From a virus, in IMG/VR virus record IMGVR_UViG_3300021478_000106, positions 1 to 24,715 of that record: a stretch of 24,715 nucleotides of DNA. One strand, given 5' to 3'. The stretch's first letter is position 1, and every line of letters begins with the position of its first letter. Made by a program: the position numbers and the translations under genes. Below the pieces are notes generated by a model. The model saw only the letters and a list, made by a program, of their open reading frames with translations. It did no database searches and had not been told where the DNA came from. Shown one piece after another: positions 1 to 7,556 of the stretch.

Positions 1-103
1 TTTCTAATAATTCTTTTAAGGTTAAGATTTTATTATCGGATTTTATCCATTTTGATAATAATTTTTCTAATCTTGCTTTGTTAGCTTGGGTTAATGATTT
101 CAT
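1..103 (-). CDS. Partial hypothetical protein, leftward, C-terminus outside window
   Basis: A leftward reading frame is open from an ATG at 103 to the window edge. It encodes 34 charged residues beginning MKSLTQANKARLEKLLSKW, likely helical. The start is uncertain: two ATGs in the same frame at 151 and 154 would add 16 or 17 residues. The ATG at 103 has a weak purine-rich stretch (GAAGAG) upstream, while the earlier ATGs have no clear ribosome site. Function not recognised. It is divergent from the gene at 260. Confidence 0.45.
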   Translation of the reverse strand, partial: MKSLTQANKARLEKLLSKWIKSDNKILTLKELLE

Positions 104-259
104 CTGCTTTTTCTCTTCGTTAATGTTGTTTTGATATAAGCATGATAACATCATGATATTATCAATGCAATACTTTTTTTTAATTATTTTTAAATATTTT
201 TTAATATTGTGCATTTATTGATTAAATGATACGATGTTTCAATAATTTAAGGATGATTT
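104..259. other. AT-rich divergent intergenic gap
   Basis: This gap separates the leftward partial gene from the first rightward gene and is extremely AT-rich with long T runs. It contains an inverted repeat TGATAA (143-148) / TTATCA (159-164) around a central TCATGA, which could be an operator for one or both divergent genes. No convincing -35/-10 pair with sensible spacing to the gene at 260 was found. A Shine-Dalgarno AAGGA lies just before that ATG. Confidence 0.35.
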
Positions 260-601
260 ATGGCTAAAGTACGATGTAATACATGTGTTGGTTCAGGTCG
301 AATCATGGGCGGTGGAATGATGCAGCAAGATTGTGATGATTGCGACGGACGCGGTAAAATCTATATTGATGAGCCAAAAGAATTTAAAATAGATAAAAAT
401 AGTAATCACTATAAAAAAGCTATTAAACGTATTAAAGCGCTTAATAAAGATTTAAGCGATAAAGAAGCTGAAGAAATATTCGATACTGAATTAAAAGAAA
501 TTAACGTCAAGGACGGCGATAATGGAAAAACAAGCGATTCGACGAGTAATAGGCAGAAACAAGATTCTGGATTTTCTCATTGCGACGTTTTGCCTACTTA
601 A
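260..601 (+). CDS. Small protein with DnaJ-type double CxxCxGxG zinc motif
   Basis: A 113-residue protein with two CxxCxGxG-type modules near the N-terminus: C6/C9 followed by GSG, and C25/C28 followed by GRG. This is the four-cysteine arrangement of the DnaJ/Hsp40 zinc-finger domain, which binds one zinc ion. The J domain and client-binding domains are absent, so it is not a full co-chaperone. The rest is a charged, probably helical tail. Start supported by AAGGA six bases upstream. It lies just before the terminase genes, and its 3' end overlaps a 58-residue membrane protein. A second protein here (7557-8072) carries the same motif at its C-terminus. Specific role unknown. Confidence 0.8.
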   Translation: MAKVRCNTCVGSGRIMGGGMMQQDCDDCDGRGKIYIDEPKEFKIDKNSNHYKKAIKRIKALNKDLSDKEAEEIFDTELKEINVKDGDNGKTSDSTSNRQKQDSGFSHCDVLPT

Positions 602-698
602 TTTTATCCTGTGCGGACTTATATTAATTCAAGTAAATAAATCATCTACTGATATACTTATTTGTCCTGCAAATGCTGTGGAGTGTATTTATGACTAA
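522..698 (+). CDS. 58-residue single-pass membrane protein
   Basis: This short frame overlaps the 3' end of the zinc-motif gene in another frame and the first bases of the small terminase gene. It starts MEKQAIRRVIGRNK, a positively charged N-terminus, followed by one hydrophobic stretch of about 22 residues (roughly 16-38) rich in Leu, Ile and Phe, then a short polar tail. By the positive-inside rule the N-terminus would be cytoplasmic. Purines (GGACGGCG) upstream may serve as a weak ribosome site. Size and topology fit a small holin- or spanin-like lysis protein, but there is no diagnostic motif and no lysis neighbour, so this is only a possibility. Confidence 0.55.
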   Translation: MEKQAIRRVIGRNKILDFLIATFCLLNFILCGLILIQVNKSSTDILICPANAVECIYD

Positions 699-1161
699 TC
701 CCATAGGGGCTCCCACTTTATACAATAATGATCTTGCTAATGAGATTTGCGATGCTATTGCGGATACCTTTAAAAGTATCAAGACTCTTTGTAAGGAAAA
801 TCCTAAATGGCCTAAACCAAGGACAATTCGAACTTGGATACGAGAAAACAAAGAGTTCCAGCACATGTACGCACTTGCTAAAGATGATCAAGCTGATCTT
901 TTTGTTGAAGAAATGTTAGAAATTGCAGACGATACGAGCAATGATACGTTAATTAAATATTCAAAAGATGGCGAACCATACGAAGTTTGTAACAGTGAAT
1001 GGATAAATCGTTCTAGGTTACGAGTTGATACTAGAAAATGGGTAGCATCTAAATATAAACCTAAAAAATATGGTGATATTAAAAATGCGGACGAAAAAGA
1101 ATCTAATAACGAAGAAATAGATAAAGACCGTGAGTTACTTCACAAATGCAAAACGGAATAA
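691..1161 (+). CDS. terS: Terminase small subunit (Sf6 gp1-like)
   Basis: This 156-residue protein is the DNA-recognition subunit of the packaging motor. It recognises phage DNA and hands it to the large subunit. Residues about 20-60 form a helix-turn-helix-like region with the pattern KPRTIRTWIRENKEF; a middle EEMLEIADD helix follows. Residues about 109-130 (RLRVDTRKW...PKKYGD) match the well-conserved block RLRVDTRKW...PRKYGD of the Sf6/P22-type small terminase. The ATG at 691 is preferred over the in-frame ATG at 673 because GGAG lies seven bases before 691. The acidic C-terminal tail overlaps the start of the large subunit gene by 16 bases, implying coupled translation. Confidence 0.9.
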   Translation: MTNPIGAPTLYNNDLANEICDAIADTFKSIKTLCKENPKWPKPRTIRTWIRENKEFQHMYALAKDDQADLFVEEMLEIADDTSNDTLIKYSKDGEPYEVCNSEWINRSRLRVDTRKWVASKYKPKKYGDIKNADEKESNNEEIDKDRELLHKCKTE

Positions 1162-2690
1162 ATTTTGACAGTGAATTGCGGCGTGAGCTCCTTAGTGATT
1201 TGTTTACTTTTCATCGATTCATGTTTGAGAAGCGAACTGGACGCGAATTTATGCTATCACGTCCAGATGGTAATGAATCACATTTTAAGACGGTGTGCAG
1301 AGCTCTTGAGGATGCATTTTACTTGCGTTCTACAAGATTAGTGATCAATTTACCACCAGGATGGGCAAAAAGTGAACTATGTAAATCTTTTATTGCTTGG
1401 TGTTTTGCTCATTATCCCGATTGCAAATTTTTATACATTTCGCACTCTTTTGAACTCGCAACTCTTCACACGGCTAGCATTAAACAAACTATGTCTATGC
1501 CTATTTATCGTAATTTGTTTGGAATTGATATTCGCCGAGATAGTTCTGCAAAAGATTTCTTCATGACGATACAAAACGGTGCTGTTGCTGCATTTGGTTC
1601 AGGTTCAGGTATTACCGGACATGATGCGGGATTACCTGGCTTGCCACGATTTAGTGGTGCGGTTGTGATAGATGATATTCATAAACCAGAAGAAATTCAT
1701 AGCGACACTATTCGTGAGCGTGTTAAGCGGAATTACTTTGAAACGATTGAGCGTCGATTACGTGCGCCTAATGTTCCAGTATTATTGATTGGCCAACGTC
1801 TTCATGAAGATGATTTGATAGCTCATTTATTAGATGATGCGGACGGTCAAGAATGGCATAAAGTCATTATCAAAGCGCTGGATGATGCAGGTAATGCGAG
1901 ATATCCTGAAGTTAATCCCAAATCTCAATTATTAATGATGCAGAAGAAACAACCTTATGTATTTGCATCTCAATACCAACAAGATCCAATGCCAGCAGGA
2001 GGCGGATTATTTCAAGAATCATGGTTTCCATTACTTGATGAAACGCCTGAGATTATTGCAACCTTCGCAACGGGTGATAGTGCTGAAACGATTAAGGAAT
2101 ATAATGATGCGACTGTCTTTTCTTTTTGGGGTATCTATAACATTTCTTTCAATGGGAGTATTGTTGATGACATGTTCGGATTGCATTGGATCGATTGCCG
2201 TGAAATGCGGATTGAACCCAAAGATTTGGAAAGTGAGTTTTTGGATTTTTGGACTAGTTGTATGCGGTATCCTATTAAGCCAAAATTTGCGGCTATTGAA
2301 AAAAAATCGACGGGAGTGACGCTTGTATCTGTCCTTAAGAATATACCAGGTTTAAGGATAATTGACGTAGAACGTGCGGGAACGGTTAATAGTAAGACCA
2401 ATCGATTTATTGAGATGCAGCCATTTATCGCGAATGGGCAAATATCGCTCCCTGCGCAGGGGAAACATACGAATATGGTCATCAATCACATGAAGAAGAT
2501 AACTGCCAATGATGTACATAAATTCGACGATATTGCGGACACATGTTATGATGCGGTTAAAATAGCACTGATAGACAAATTTAAGATAAGTAAGACGCTT
2601 ACGGGATTAGATTATAACAAAGTCGCTAAAAACTTAATGAGCGGTTACAATCAAGCGGATAGGTTGAGGTCAAAAGCGTATGGAAGATGA
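1146..2690 (+). CDS. terL: Terminase large subunit, ATPase and nuclease
   Basis: This 514-residue protein is the packaging motor that cuts concatemeric DNA and drives it into the prohead. The N-terminal ATPase has a Walker A-type loop LPPGWAKSE (residues 69-77) and a Walker B segment AVVIDD (172-177). The C-terminal RNase H-like nuclease has the expected acids: GDS at 310-312, AIEKKSTG with E385, and FDDIADT at 460-466. The Walker A is of the 'PPG-x-x-KSE' phage type with Trp at 73 instead of the more common basic or small residue. Full length and intact. It follows the small subunit with a 16-base overlap, and the next gene overlaps its end by 11 bases. Confidence 0.96.
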   Translation: MQNGINFDSELRRELLSDLFTFHRFMFEKRTGREFMLSRPDGNESHFKTVCRALEDAFYLRSTRLVINLPPGWAKSELCKSFIAWCFAHYPDCKFLYISHSFELATLHTASIKQTMSMPIYRNLFGIDIRRDSSAKDFFMTIQNGAVAAFGSGSGITGHDAGLPGLPRFSGAVVIDDIHKPEEIHSDTIRERVKRNYFETIERRLRAPNVPVLLIGQRLHEDDLIAHLLDDADGQEWHKVIIKALDDAGNARYPEVNPKSQLLMMQKKQPYVFASQYQQDPMPAGGGLFQESWFPLLDETPEIIATFATGDSAETIKEYNDATVFSFWGIYNISFNGSIVDDMFGLHWIDCREMRIEPKDLESEFLDFWTSCMRYPIKPKFAAIEKKSTGVTLVSVLKNIPGLRIIDVERAGTVNSKTNRFIEMQPFIANGQISLPAQGKHTNMVINHMKKITANDVHKFDDIADTCYDAVKIALIDKFKISKTLTGLDYNKVAKNLMSGYNQADRLRSKAYGR

Positions 2691-2937
2691 TTTAAAAGAT
2701 GTTCCATTTGAGGATGATCATCCAATTAGGGAAAGATTAAATCAGATTAGACAAATTAAAAATGATATTTATGAGACAAAAGACAAAATATTTAAACGTA
2801 TGGATGAAATAGAAAAACTAATAAATTCCCATGCTATTGGTGTGCAGAATGTTTATGAAGGATTTAAATCTTTAAAAGATATTGTTAATAAAAATATTAT
2901 TGATATAGAGCACATAAAAATTACTTTTCAGGAATGA
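2680..2937 (+). CDS. Small coiled-coil protein between terminase and portal
   Basis: An 85-residue, strongly charged, helix-favouring protein. Residues about 15-50 show regular hydrophobic spacing typical of a coiled coil (RLNQIRQIKNDIYETKDKIF). It has no cysteines, signal or membrane segment. The start overlaps the end of terL by 11 bases, and a GAGG-like site sits about ten bases upstream. The position between terL and portal suggests a packaging or portal-assembly accessory, but the family is not recognised. Confidence 0.75.
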   Translation: MEDDLKDVPFEDDHPIRERLNQIRQIKNDIYETKDKIFKRMDEIEKLINSHAIGVQNVYEGFKSLKDIVNKNIIDIEHIKITFQE

Positions 2938-2960
2938 CCTTTTAACAAAAGGAAAGTCTC

Positions 2961-5129
2961 ATGGATGAGGCGAAACGTGACAAAAATGATTTAGAGCGTA
3001 TTAAAACCAATGTTCGTCGTTCATATGATTACTTCAAGCCTAATTATGATCGTTTTAACGATTTCAGAAGGTTTGTATTTGAGTCTTCACTTACTAGTGA
3101 TGAAATCACATTATTATCAACTATTGGTAAGCCACAACTAGAATTTAATATTCTTGAGGCTTACATATCACGTCTATTAGGCGAATTCAGCAAGCAAGAA
3201 CCTGATATTGAAGTTAACGCTGATAATCCCGACAAAGCCGATCCTTTGATGATCCGCATCATTGAAATGCATCTTCGTCATACATTAAGCGATAGCAATA
3301 ATCAACATACACGTTATGAAGTCTACAAGGACGTGCTATCCGGTGGATTTAGTACGCTTAAAGTAGAAGTAGACTATCCAACACCTAAAGCAATGCATCA
3401 AGTTATTAGTATTGTAAGAGCATTTGATCCGACACTATGTGGATTTGATCAGTTAGCACGTGATTCCCATAAAGGTGATGGACGATTTTGCTTTGAGCTT
3501 TATCCTATGGCAAAAGAAGATTTTGAGTCCACTTATCCAGACATCCCAATAGAAAATTTAAACTTTAGACGTGATTTTGCAGGATTCAATTGGTCTTATC
3601 TTAACGATGCTACACCTATTATTATTGTTGCTGATTATTATGAAAAGAAAAAACGTGAAGTCGAATTAGTGCTTTTAGGGGATGGTGCCGTACTGGAGTA
3701 TAAAGATTACAAAAAAATGGTTAAGGAATGGGAAGATTTCACGCAACCTCCTGCAATTGTCGGAAAGCCAAGAAAAACGATGATTGAAGATATTTGGCGA
3801 TATCGCCTCATTGAAAATGCTATTATTGAAGAAAAAGAAACCGATTTTGAAATGTTGCCTTTGATCTATGTCGATGGCTCAAGTGTCATGATTAAGACAC
3901 CTAAGAACGGAAATGTAAGGCAATACACTCGTCCGTATGTTTATCATGCGAGAGGCGCGCAACGATTAAAGAACTATGCCGGTATTGCATGGGCAAATGA
4001 GATAGAAAATACTATTCAGCATAAATTCATGGTGGCAAAAGAAGCGTTGCCAAAAGAAGAAGAATTTATGCAAGCTTATAAAGATGTACAAAAGGCTAGT
4101 GTCGTTGTTTTTAATTCAGTACACGAATCAGACCCCACGATGCCTATTTCAAATCCTATTCGTGAAATACAACGTAATCCAATGCCGCCTGAAATATCCG
4201 GCGCATTTACGGGGGCTGATGCTCTTATTCAAAACGTATTAGGAAGTTATGATGCAAGTCTTGGAATTAATGATAATCAGTTATCAGGTGTTGCAATTGT
4301 TGAAGCGGCTTCACAGTCGAACGCTACGGCTATGCCATACATTGTCGGCTTCTTGCAAGGCTACCAACGCGCAGCTCAAGTCTATCTTAACCTTATGCCT
4401 AAATACTATGTCACGCCTAGAACGCTTCCTATTGTTGATCATGAGGGTCGTAAGGGTTATGTCAAGATAAACCAGGAGGAAGGATTAGACCTTGATTATG
4501 ACGCTAACGAATTTAATGTAACACTAAAAGCCGGTGCATCATTCCAGGTTCAGAAATCCCGAACCTTACAAATGGTTAAAGAAATATGCTCGATGTCGCC
4601 TCTGATGGCGCAGTTTATGGCTGAAAAGGGTCTTAACTTCATATTGGATAACATGGAAGGTCGTGGTATTGAACAGCTCAAACAATTGGTTGAGGGCTGG
4701 ATGAAGGAAATGCAGCAACAAAAACAAATGGCAATGCAAGCTCAACAAGCCGAAATACAAAATAATCCTGCGATGATTAAAGCGAAAACTGATGCGCAAA
4801 AAGTTCAGTTACAGGCTGCTAAACAAGAACAAGAATTTACAACAGACATGGCTAAAATGCAGCAAGATCAACAGAAACTTATTGCTGATGTGAAAATGTC
4901 TCAGGATGAAAGCCAAGTAAGATTGATAGAAGCTGAAACTGAACGTTTCTCTAAATCAATTGAATTAGCCATAGCGCATGAAGATATGTTACATAGACAC
5001 AAACATGCTGGTATTGATGCTGCATTGGAACACAAAGATATGAAACATCGTCATGGAAAAGAAATAGCAGAATTTCACCACATGAAGACAGAAGCGAATA
5101 AACCAAAACCGCAGGGAGCGCAAGCATGA
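2961..5129 (+). CDS. Portal protein (P22 gp1-like)
   Basis: This 722-residue protein is expected to form the dodecameric ring at one capsid vertex through which DNA enters and leaves. Length and architecture fit the long P22-type portal: an N-terminal helical region (DLERIKTNVRRSYDYFKPNY), a wing/stem core, and from about residue 580 a long Gln/Ala/Lys-rich helical C-terminus (MQQQKQMAMQAQQAE and onward) like the P22 portal barrel. It ends with His-rich helical segments. AAAGG lies nine bases before the ATG. It is directly downstream of the terminase genes, and the next small gene overlaps its stop as ATGA. No truncation seen. Confidence 0.92.
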   Translation: MDEAKRDKNDLERIKTNVRRSYDYFKPNYDRFNDFRRFVFESSLTSDEITLLSTIGKPQLEFNILEAYISRLLGEFSKQEPDIEVNADNPDKADPLMIRIIEMHLRHTLSDSNNQHTRYEVYKDVLSGGFSTLKVEVDYPTPKAMHQVISIVRAFDPTLCGFDQLARDSHKGDGRFCFELYPMAKEDFESTYPDIPIENLNFRRDFAGFNWSYLNDATPIIIVADYYEKKKREVELVLLGDGAVLEYKDYKKMVKEWEDFTQPPAIVGKPRKTMIEDIWRYRLIENAIIEEKETDFEMLPLIYVDGSSVMIKTPKNGNVRQYTRPYVYHARGAQRLKNYAGIAWANEIENTIQHKFMVAKEALPKEEEFMQAYKDVQKASVVVFNSVHESDPTMPISNPIREIQRNPMPPEISGAFTGADALIQNVLGSYDASLGINDNQLSGVAIVEAASQSNATAMPYIVGFLQGYQRAAQVYLNLMPKYYVTPRTLPIVDHEGRKGYVKINQEEGLDLDYDANEFNVTLKAGASFQVQKSRTLQMVKEICSMSPLMAQFMAEKGLNFILDNMEGRGIEQLKQLVEGWMKEMQQQKQMAMQAQQAEIQNNPAMIKAKTDAQKVQLQAAKQEQEFTTDMAKMQQDQQKLIADVKMSQDESQVRLIEAETERFSKSIELAIAHEDMLHRHKHAGIDAALEHKDMKHRHGKEIAEFHHMKTEANKPKPQGAQA

Positions 5130-5302
5130 GTCAAAAGGATATAACATGGCGTGATATTCATGATGGTACTTTACCAGAATTGAAGAAGTCGTATAAGATG
5201 AATGATAGGCAAGTAGAGCAATCATTGAGAAAGCATTTAGACGGCGCTAATGCTCAAGATAAAAGAAATTTATATGAAAAACTTTATGGAAAAAGGAAAT
5301 AA
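5126..5302 (+). CDS. 58-residue basic hypothetical protein
   Basis: The ATG overlaps the portal stop (ATGA) and a GGGAG site lies nine bases upstream, so the gene is translationally coupled to portal. The product starts MSQKDITWRDIHDGTLPELK and is soluble, helical and Lys/Arg-rich towards the C-terminus. A hydrophobic pattern at residues 15-37 (LPELKKSYKMNDRQVEQSL) could be a small helix-turn-helix, but this is weak. Function unknown. Confidence 0.7.
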   Translation: MSQKDITWRDIHDGTLPELKKSYKMNDRQVEQSLRKHLDGANAQDKRNLYEKLYGKRK

Positions 5303-5304
5303 AA

Positions 5305-5508
5305 ATGTTATCAAATATTCAATATTCTATGCCTAGTATTCCAGCGGCACAGACAACAGATTGTAATGGAAGATTCTCAAGAAATGAAAAAGAAGATATG
5401 CAAAAAGCTATTGAATATTTATATGATTTTAAGAGAAAGTTAGATGAATTGCACCCTAACTGTCTATCCTTGATAGAAGGAATGCTTCAACGAGTACGTC
5501 ATTATTAA
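5305..5508 (+). CDS. 67-residue hypothetical protein
   Basis: It starts two bases after the previous stop with a good AAGGA ribosome site. The N-terminus (MLSNIQYSMPSIPAAQTTD) looks unstructured. Residues 25-60 form one or two amphipathic helices (KEDMQKAIEYLYDFKRKLDE). There are two cysteines, and no membrane segment or recognised motif. It belongs to the chain of small genes after portal. Function unknown. Confidence 0.7.
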   Translation: MLSNIQYSMPSIPAAQTTDCNGRFSRNEKEDMQKAIEYLYDFKRKLDELHPNCLSLIEGMLQRVRHY

Positions 5509-5520
5509 AAGGAAATAATC

Positions 5521-5661
5521 ATGCCTCTTAAAAAGTCATCGAGCAAGAAAGCATTTGTCTCAAACCTGAAAGAAGAATTGAAAATGAAACCTAGGAAGCA
5601 AGCTTTAGCTATAGCCTATTCAGAAAAACGCAGGGCAAAAAAGGAAGATAAAAAGAAATGA
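5521..5661 (+). CDS. 46-residue Lys-rich small phage protein (KQAxAIAYS type)
   Basis: The product begins MPLKKSSSKKAFVSNLKEEL and continues with KPRKQALAIAYSEKRRAKK. From memory, the pattern of a Lys/Ser N-terminus, a short helix and the block KP-KQA-AIAYS-KR recurs in tiny proteins near head genes in many tailed phages, but I know no experimentally assigned role. The high positive charge suggests binding to DNA or to an acidic partner. An AAGGA site lies nine bases upstream. Its stop overlaps the next ATG. Confidence 0.78.
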   Translation: MPLKKSSSKKAFVSNLKEELKMKPRKQALAIAYSEKRRAKKEDKKK

Positions 5662-5870
5662 TAGATAAAAAAGAAAAAAAAGATTTAAAAAATGGACTTC
5701 AACATTTATCTGAAGCTTCGGGATTCTTCTTTGGAATGAAATCTGATGTAGGGCGCGCTTGTGCATTTATGGCCGATAATTTACTTAAGTATGGTCAAGC
5801 TTATTTACATGATGCTGATCCATTTGATGAAGAAGAAAATTATTTACCTAAATATAAGGAAAAAAGATGA
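5658..5870 (+). CDS. 70-residue hypothetical protein
   Basis: It overlaps the previous stop as ATGA, with AAGGA in the upstream coding sequence. The N-terminus is Lys-rich (MIDKKEKKDLKNGLQHLSEA). The middle (ASGFFFGMKSDVGRACAFMADNLL) is amphipathic rather than clearly transmembrane. The C-terminus alternates acidic and Pro/Tyr residues. Function unknown. The next gene starts inside its stop codon, so three genes in a row are coupled. Confidence 0.7.
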   Translation: MIDKKEKKDLKNGLQHLSEASGFFFGMKSDVGRACAFMADNLLKYGQAYLHDADPFDEEENYLPKYKEKR

Positions 5871-6049
5871 CATTTCGGTGGCAGCAAATTTATAGCCATG
5901 ATGGTTTTGGATGTGGCGATGTTTATAGAGCAAAAGTATTTGGTGGATGGCTCGTAAAATCGTTTGAAGTAAATGCGGATAATACAGAAACTACATCTGA
6001 ATCCATGATATTTGTTCCTGATCCTGAGTATAAATGGAAAATAACATAA
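5867..6049 (+). CDS. 60-residue small beta-rich protein (YRAKVFGGWLV)
   Basis: ATGA overlap with the previous gene. The protein starts MTFRWQQIYSHDGFGCGDVY, has a central YRAKVFGGWLVKSFEV and ends FVPDPEYKWKI. The pattern tryptophan, short loop, YRA-V-GGWLV, then 'M-FVPDPEH/Y-W' resembles small single-sheet proteins found in phage and bacterial genomes. I recall the pattern but no assigned function. The fold is likely a small beta sheet. Confidence 0.72.
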   Translation: MTFRWQQIYSHDGFGCGDVYRAKVFGGWLVKSFEVNADNTETTSESMIFVPDPEYKWKIT

Positions 6050-6214
6050 ATGAGCCAGAATGGAAAAATAGGTTGTGGATGGCATGAAGATGTTGTTGGT
6101 GATGAAACGGATGAATTTCATTTGCTAGCCACAAATTTATTGAAAGACAAATTAACAGAAGTTTTTGACATAATTAAGGAGAAACACAATGAAAGAGAAA
6201 AAACATCATCATGA
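6050..6214 (+). CDS. 54-residue hypothetical protein
   Basis: The ATG follows the previous stop (TAA) without a gap. The product begins MSQNGKIGCGWHEDVVGDET and has a probable helix at residues 24-46 (HLLATNLLKDKLTEVFDIIK). It is acidic in its first half and basic at the end. It overlaps the next gene by 26 bases. Its own ribosome site is weak, so translation probably depends on coupling. Function unknown. Confidence 0.55.
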   Translation: MSQNGKIGCGWHEDVVGDETDEFHLLATNLLKDKLTEVFDIIKEKHNEREKTSS

Positions 6215-6326
6215 AAAATCAAAAAAACATATGAAAATGGAAAAACATGAAAAGAAAGAAAAGAAATTAATAAAAAAAGAAAAAGGTACGGTCAAAAAGC
6301 TCGAAAAAATACATAAGAATTATTAA
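6189..6326 (+). CDS. 45-residue extremely basic Lys/His peptide
   Basis: A strong AAGGAG site seven bases upstream sets the ATG at 6189, inside the preceding gene. The peptide begins MKEKKHHHEKSKKHMKMEKH and is about half lysine, with a His triplet and scattered Glu. No hydrophobic core is apparent, so it is likely disordered or a lone helix. The composition suggests a nucleic-acid-binding or charge-neutralising peptide. The clear ribosome site argues it is real despite low complexity. Confidence 0.6.
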   Translation: MKEKKHHHEKSKKHMKMEKHEKKEKKLIKKEKGTVKKLEKIHKNY

Positions 6327-6360
6327 TTTATATAAAATCATAAATATAAGGATATATTTA

Positions 6361-6603
6361 ATGAACGATGTAAAAGGATGTCGTGCGCTTATTGCTGCTG
6401 TATTAGATCAAGCTTTTTCTGATGCATTAATGAAAAGTGAATGTCATGAAAGACGTTCGGCAAGATTGTTTATTAATAAAGAAAATAAATTATTTAGAAT
6501 GTACTGTGAGCTTTTAGATTTGGAACCTGAATATGTCGAATCAAAAATGAATTTGCACATTATGAAGGGAAAATCAAAACCTATGCAAGAATTTAGAGAA
6601 TAA
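6361..6603 (+). CDS. 80-residue small phage protein with CELLDLEPEYV block
   Basis: AAGGA precedes the ATG. The protein begins MNDVKGCRALIAAVLDQAFS, continues RRSARLFINKENKLFRMYCELLDLEPEYVESKM and ends with a Lys-rich tail. The central pattern (R-AR-FL, short gap, F-YCELA/LDL-P-YV) recurs in small phage proteins whose role is not established, to my knowledge. It looks helical, with a possible helix-turn-helix around residues 47-64. Confidence 0.78.
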   Translation: MNDVKGCRALIAAVLDQAFSDALMKSECHERRSARLFINKENKLFRMYCELLDLEPEYVESKMNLHIMKGKSKPMQEFRE

Positions 6604-6608
6604 TTTTT

Positions 6609-6677
6609 ATGTTAATCATCATATTTGCTGCATTAGTTATTTATTCGATGATGGCGGTAACAGGGACATTACTATGA
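6609..6677 (+). CDS. Possible 22-residue hydrophobic membrane peptide
   Basis: A very short frame (MLIIIFAALVIYSMMAVTG and three further residues) that is almost entirely one membrane helix. It begins five bases after the previous stop, and its stop overlaps the next ATG (ATGA). There is no good ribosome site, so expression would rely on reinitiation. It could be a toxin-like or lysis-modulating micropeptide, or simply spacer. Confidence 0.3.
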   Translation: MLIIIFAALVIYSMMAVTGTLL

Positions 6678-6805
6678 CTGAACATTTCTTGAAATATTAT
6701 TCTATAACTTTTAACCCTATTAATTTCTATTTTATTAGGACAGAAAAAACATATAAATATCTGATAATGAGCGTTACAGAATATCGAAAGAGGTGGAATT
6801 TATGA
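6674..6805 (+). CDS. Possible 43-residue Tyr/Phe-rich peptide
   Basis: An open frame coupled at both ends by ATGA overlaps (6674 and 6802). It begins MTEHFLKYYSITFNPINFYF and is aromatic and basic, with a Lys/Arg-rich end. No ribosome site of its own is visible. The double coupling supports it, but the composition could also be an accident of AT-rich DNA. Confidence 0.35.
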   Translation: MTEHFLKYYSITFNPINFYFIRTEKTYKYLIMSVTEYRKRWNL

Positions 6806-7050
6806 CGATCCTACAGCTTTGTCCAACTATCCCTCTAGAAACTCCTCTAGGGCCTGGACAAGCCATTATGGTTATCGATTATTCCAGCGAACATCATTTG
6901 GTATGGACAGTTATTATTGATTCTACGGGTGAAATATGGAGTTTCCCTAATCCGAAAGTTCGTGGTCAAAAAAACATTACGATGGGACGAATGATTAATA
7001 AGGAAGATATTTCCATTAAAGAATTTCGTCCCATAAAATGTAATATGTAA
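6802..7050 (+). CDS. 82-residue small phage protein (IDYSSEHHLVW type)
   Basis: The ATG at 6802 is chosen over a GTG at 6793 because an AGAGGTGG ribosome site lies seven bases upstream of it. The protein starts MTILQLCPTIPLETPLGPGQ; the block AIMVIDYSSEHHLVWTVIID is followed by GEIWSFPNPKVRGQKNITMGR. This 'ETP-G-G-A..IDYG-EHHL-WVV..GE.W-F-NP..R-Q-NITMGR' pattern occurs in small proteins of several proteobacterial phages, by memory. It is predicted all-beta. Function not established. Confidence 0.8.
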   Translation: MTILQLCPTIPLETPLGPGQAIMVIDYSSEHHLVWTVIIDSTGEIWSFPNPKVRGQKNITMGRMINKEDISIKEFRPIKCNM

Positions 7051-7152
7051 TATTATGAAATAAATGTTCAATTATGAGCGACAAATAAACTACGATTCAC
7101 TACCCATAACCGCAAATTATCGATAGTTATGGTATTTACACAGGAAATTTAA
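7051..7152 (+). other. 102-bp gap, no gene seen
   Basis: No coding frame is supported here. A short dyad near 7105-7135 (CCATAAC at 7105-7111 and GTTATGG at 7126-7132) could form a 7-bp hairpin around a 14-base loop, just before the AGGA site of the next micro-gene. It might be an attenuator or mRNA-processing element. Confidence 0.35.
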
Positions 7153-7224
7153 ATGCTATATTGCCCCCATTGTCCGCATGGCACAGGTTTTTCGTGTCCT
7201 ATTTGTAAAAGAGGTAGAAAATGA
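7153..7224 (+). CDS. 23-residue zinc-ribbon micropeptide with two CxxC pairs
   Basis: A tiny frame with cysteines at residues 4, 7, 15 and 18, giving CPHC and CPIC. This is a complete four-cysteine ligand set for one zinc ion. AGGAAA lies upstream at reasonable distance, and the stop overlaps the next gene's start (ATGA at 7221), indicating coupling. The regular CxxC spacing in so short a frame is unlikely by chance. Function unknown; isolated zinc knuckles usually bind nucleic acid or a protein partner. Confidence 0.6.
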   Translation: MLYCPHCPHGTGFSCPICKRGRK

Positions 7225-7556
7225 TTGAAGAAAAGATATTGATTAATGAAGAATTGTTAGTGACTGGATTAGTAGAAAAAAAGTATATTACTTTTAATAT
7301 GAGTATCATAAACCATAAACCTTTGGATAGTGATGATAAAAAAATTATAGGTTTTGAATTTAATTTATTAGAAGAAGTATTAGAAAATAATGAAGTAATA
7401 ACATGGGGAAGCAAAGGAAATCATTTTTCTATAGATGTTAATTTAAAAGATGAGGAAGATATTTATAGCTTAACTAATGCACTTTATTGCGGAATTAGCA
7501 ATGCATTAAATAAGATATTTAGTAAAAAATCTGAAAAAGAGAGCGGAAACAATTAA
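7221..7556 (+). CDS. 111-residue hypothetical protein
   Basis: An acidic soluble protein starting MIEEKILINEELLVTGLVEK, with an apparent beta-rich N-terminal half and a helical C-terminal half ending in a Lys/Glu-rich tail. GAGG lies ten bases upstream. It has one cysteine and no recognised motif. It follows the zinc micropeptide by overlap and precedes the next gene with no gap (TAA then ATG), so the three genes form a tight unit. Confidence 0.72.
   Translation: MIEEKILINEELLVTGLVEKKYITFNMSIINHKPLDSDDKKIIGFEFNLLEEVLENNEVITWGSKGNHFSIDVNLKDEEDIYSLTNALYCGISNALNKIFSKKSEKESGNN

Noticed and set aside
218-246. TTGATT-17-AATAAT promoter candidate before 260
   Set aside because: Its start point would fall at or beyond the ribosome site of the gene, so it cannot serve as drawn.
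673-690. Earlier start for the small terminase
   Set aside because: The ATG at 673 lacks a ribosome site; GGAG has correct spacing to 691.
4566-5225. Leftward frames under the 3' end of portal
   Set aside because: Composition (Leu/His/Phe/Ser-rich) mirrors the Gln/Lys-rich portal codons on the other strand; no ribosome sites or recognisable motifs.
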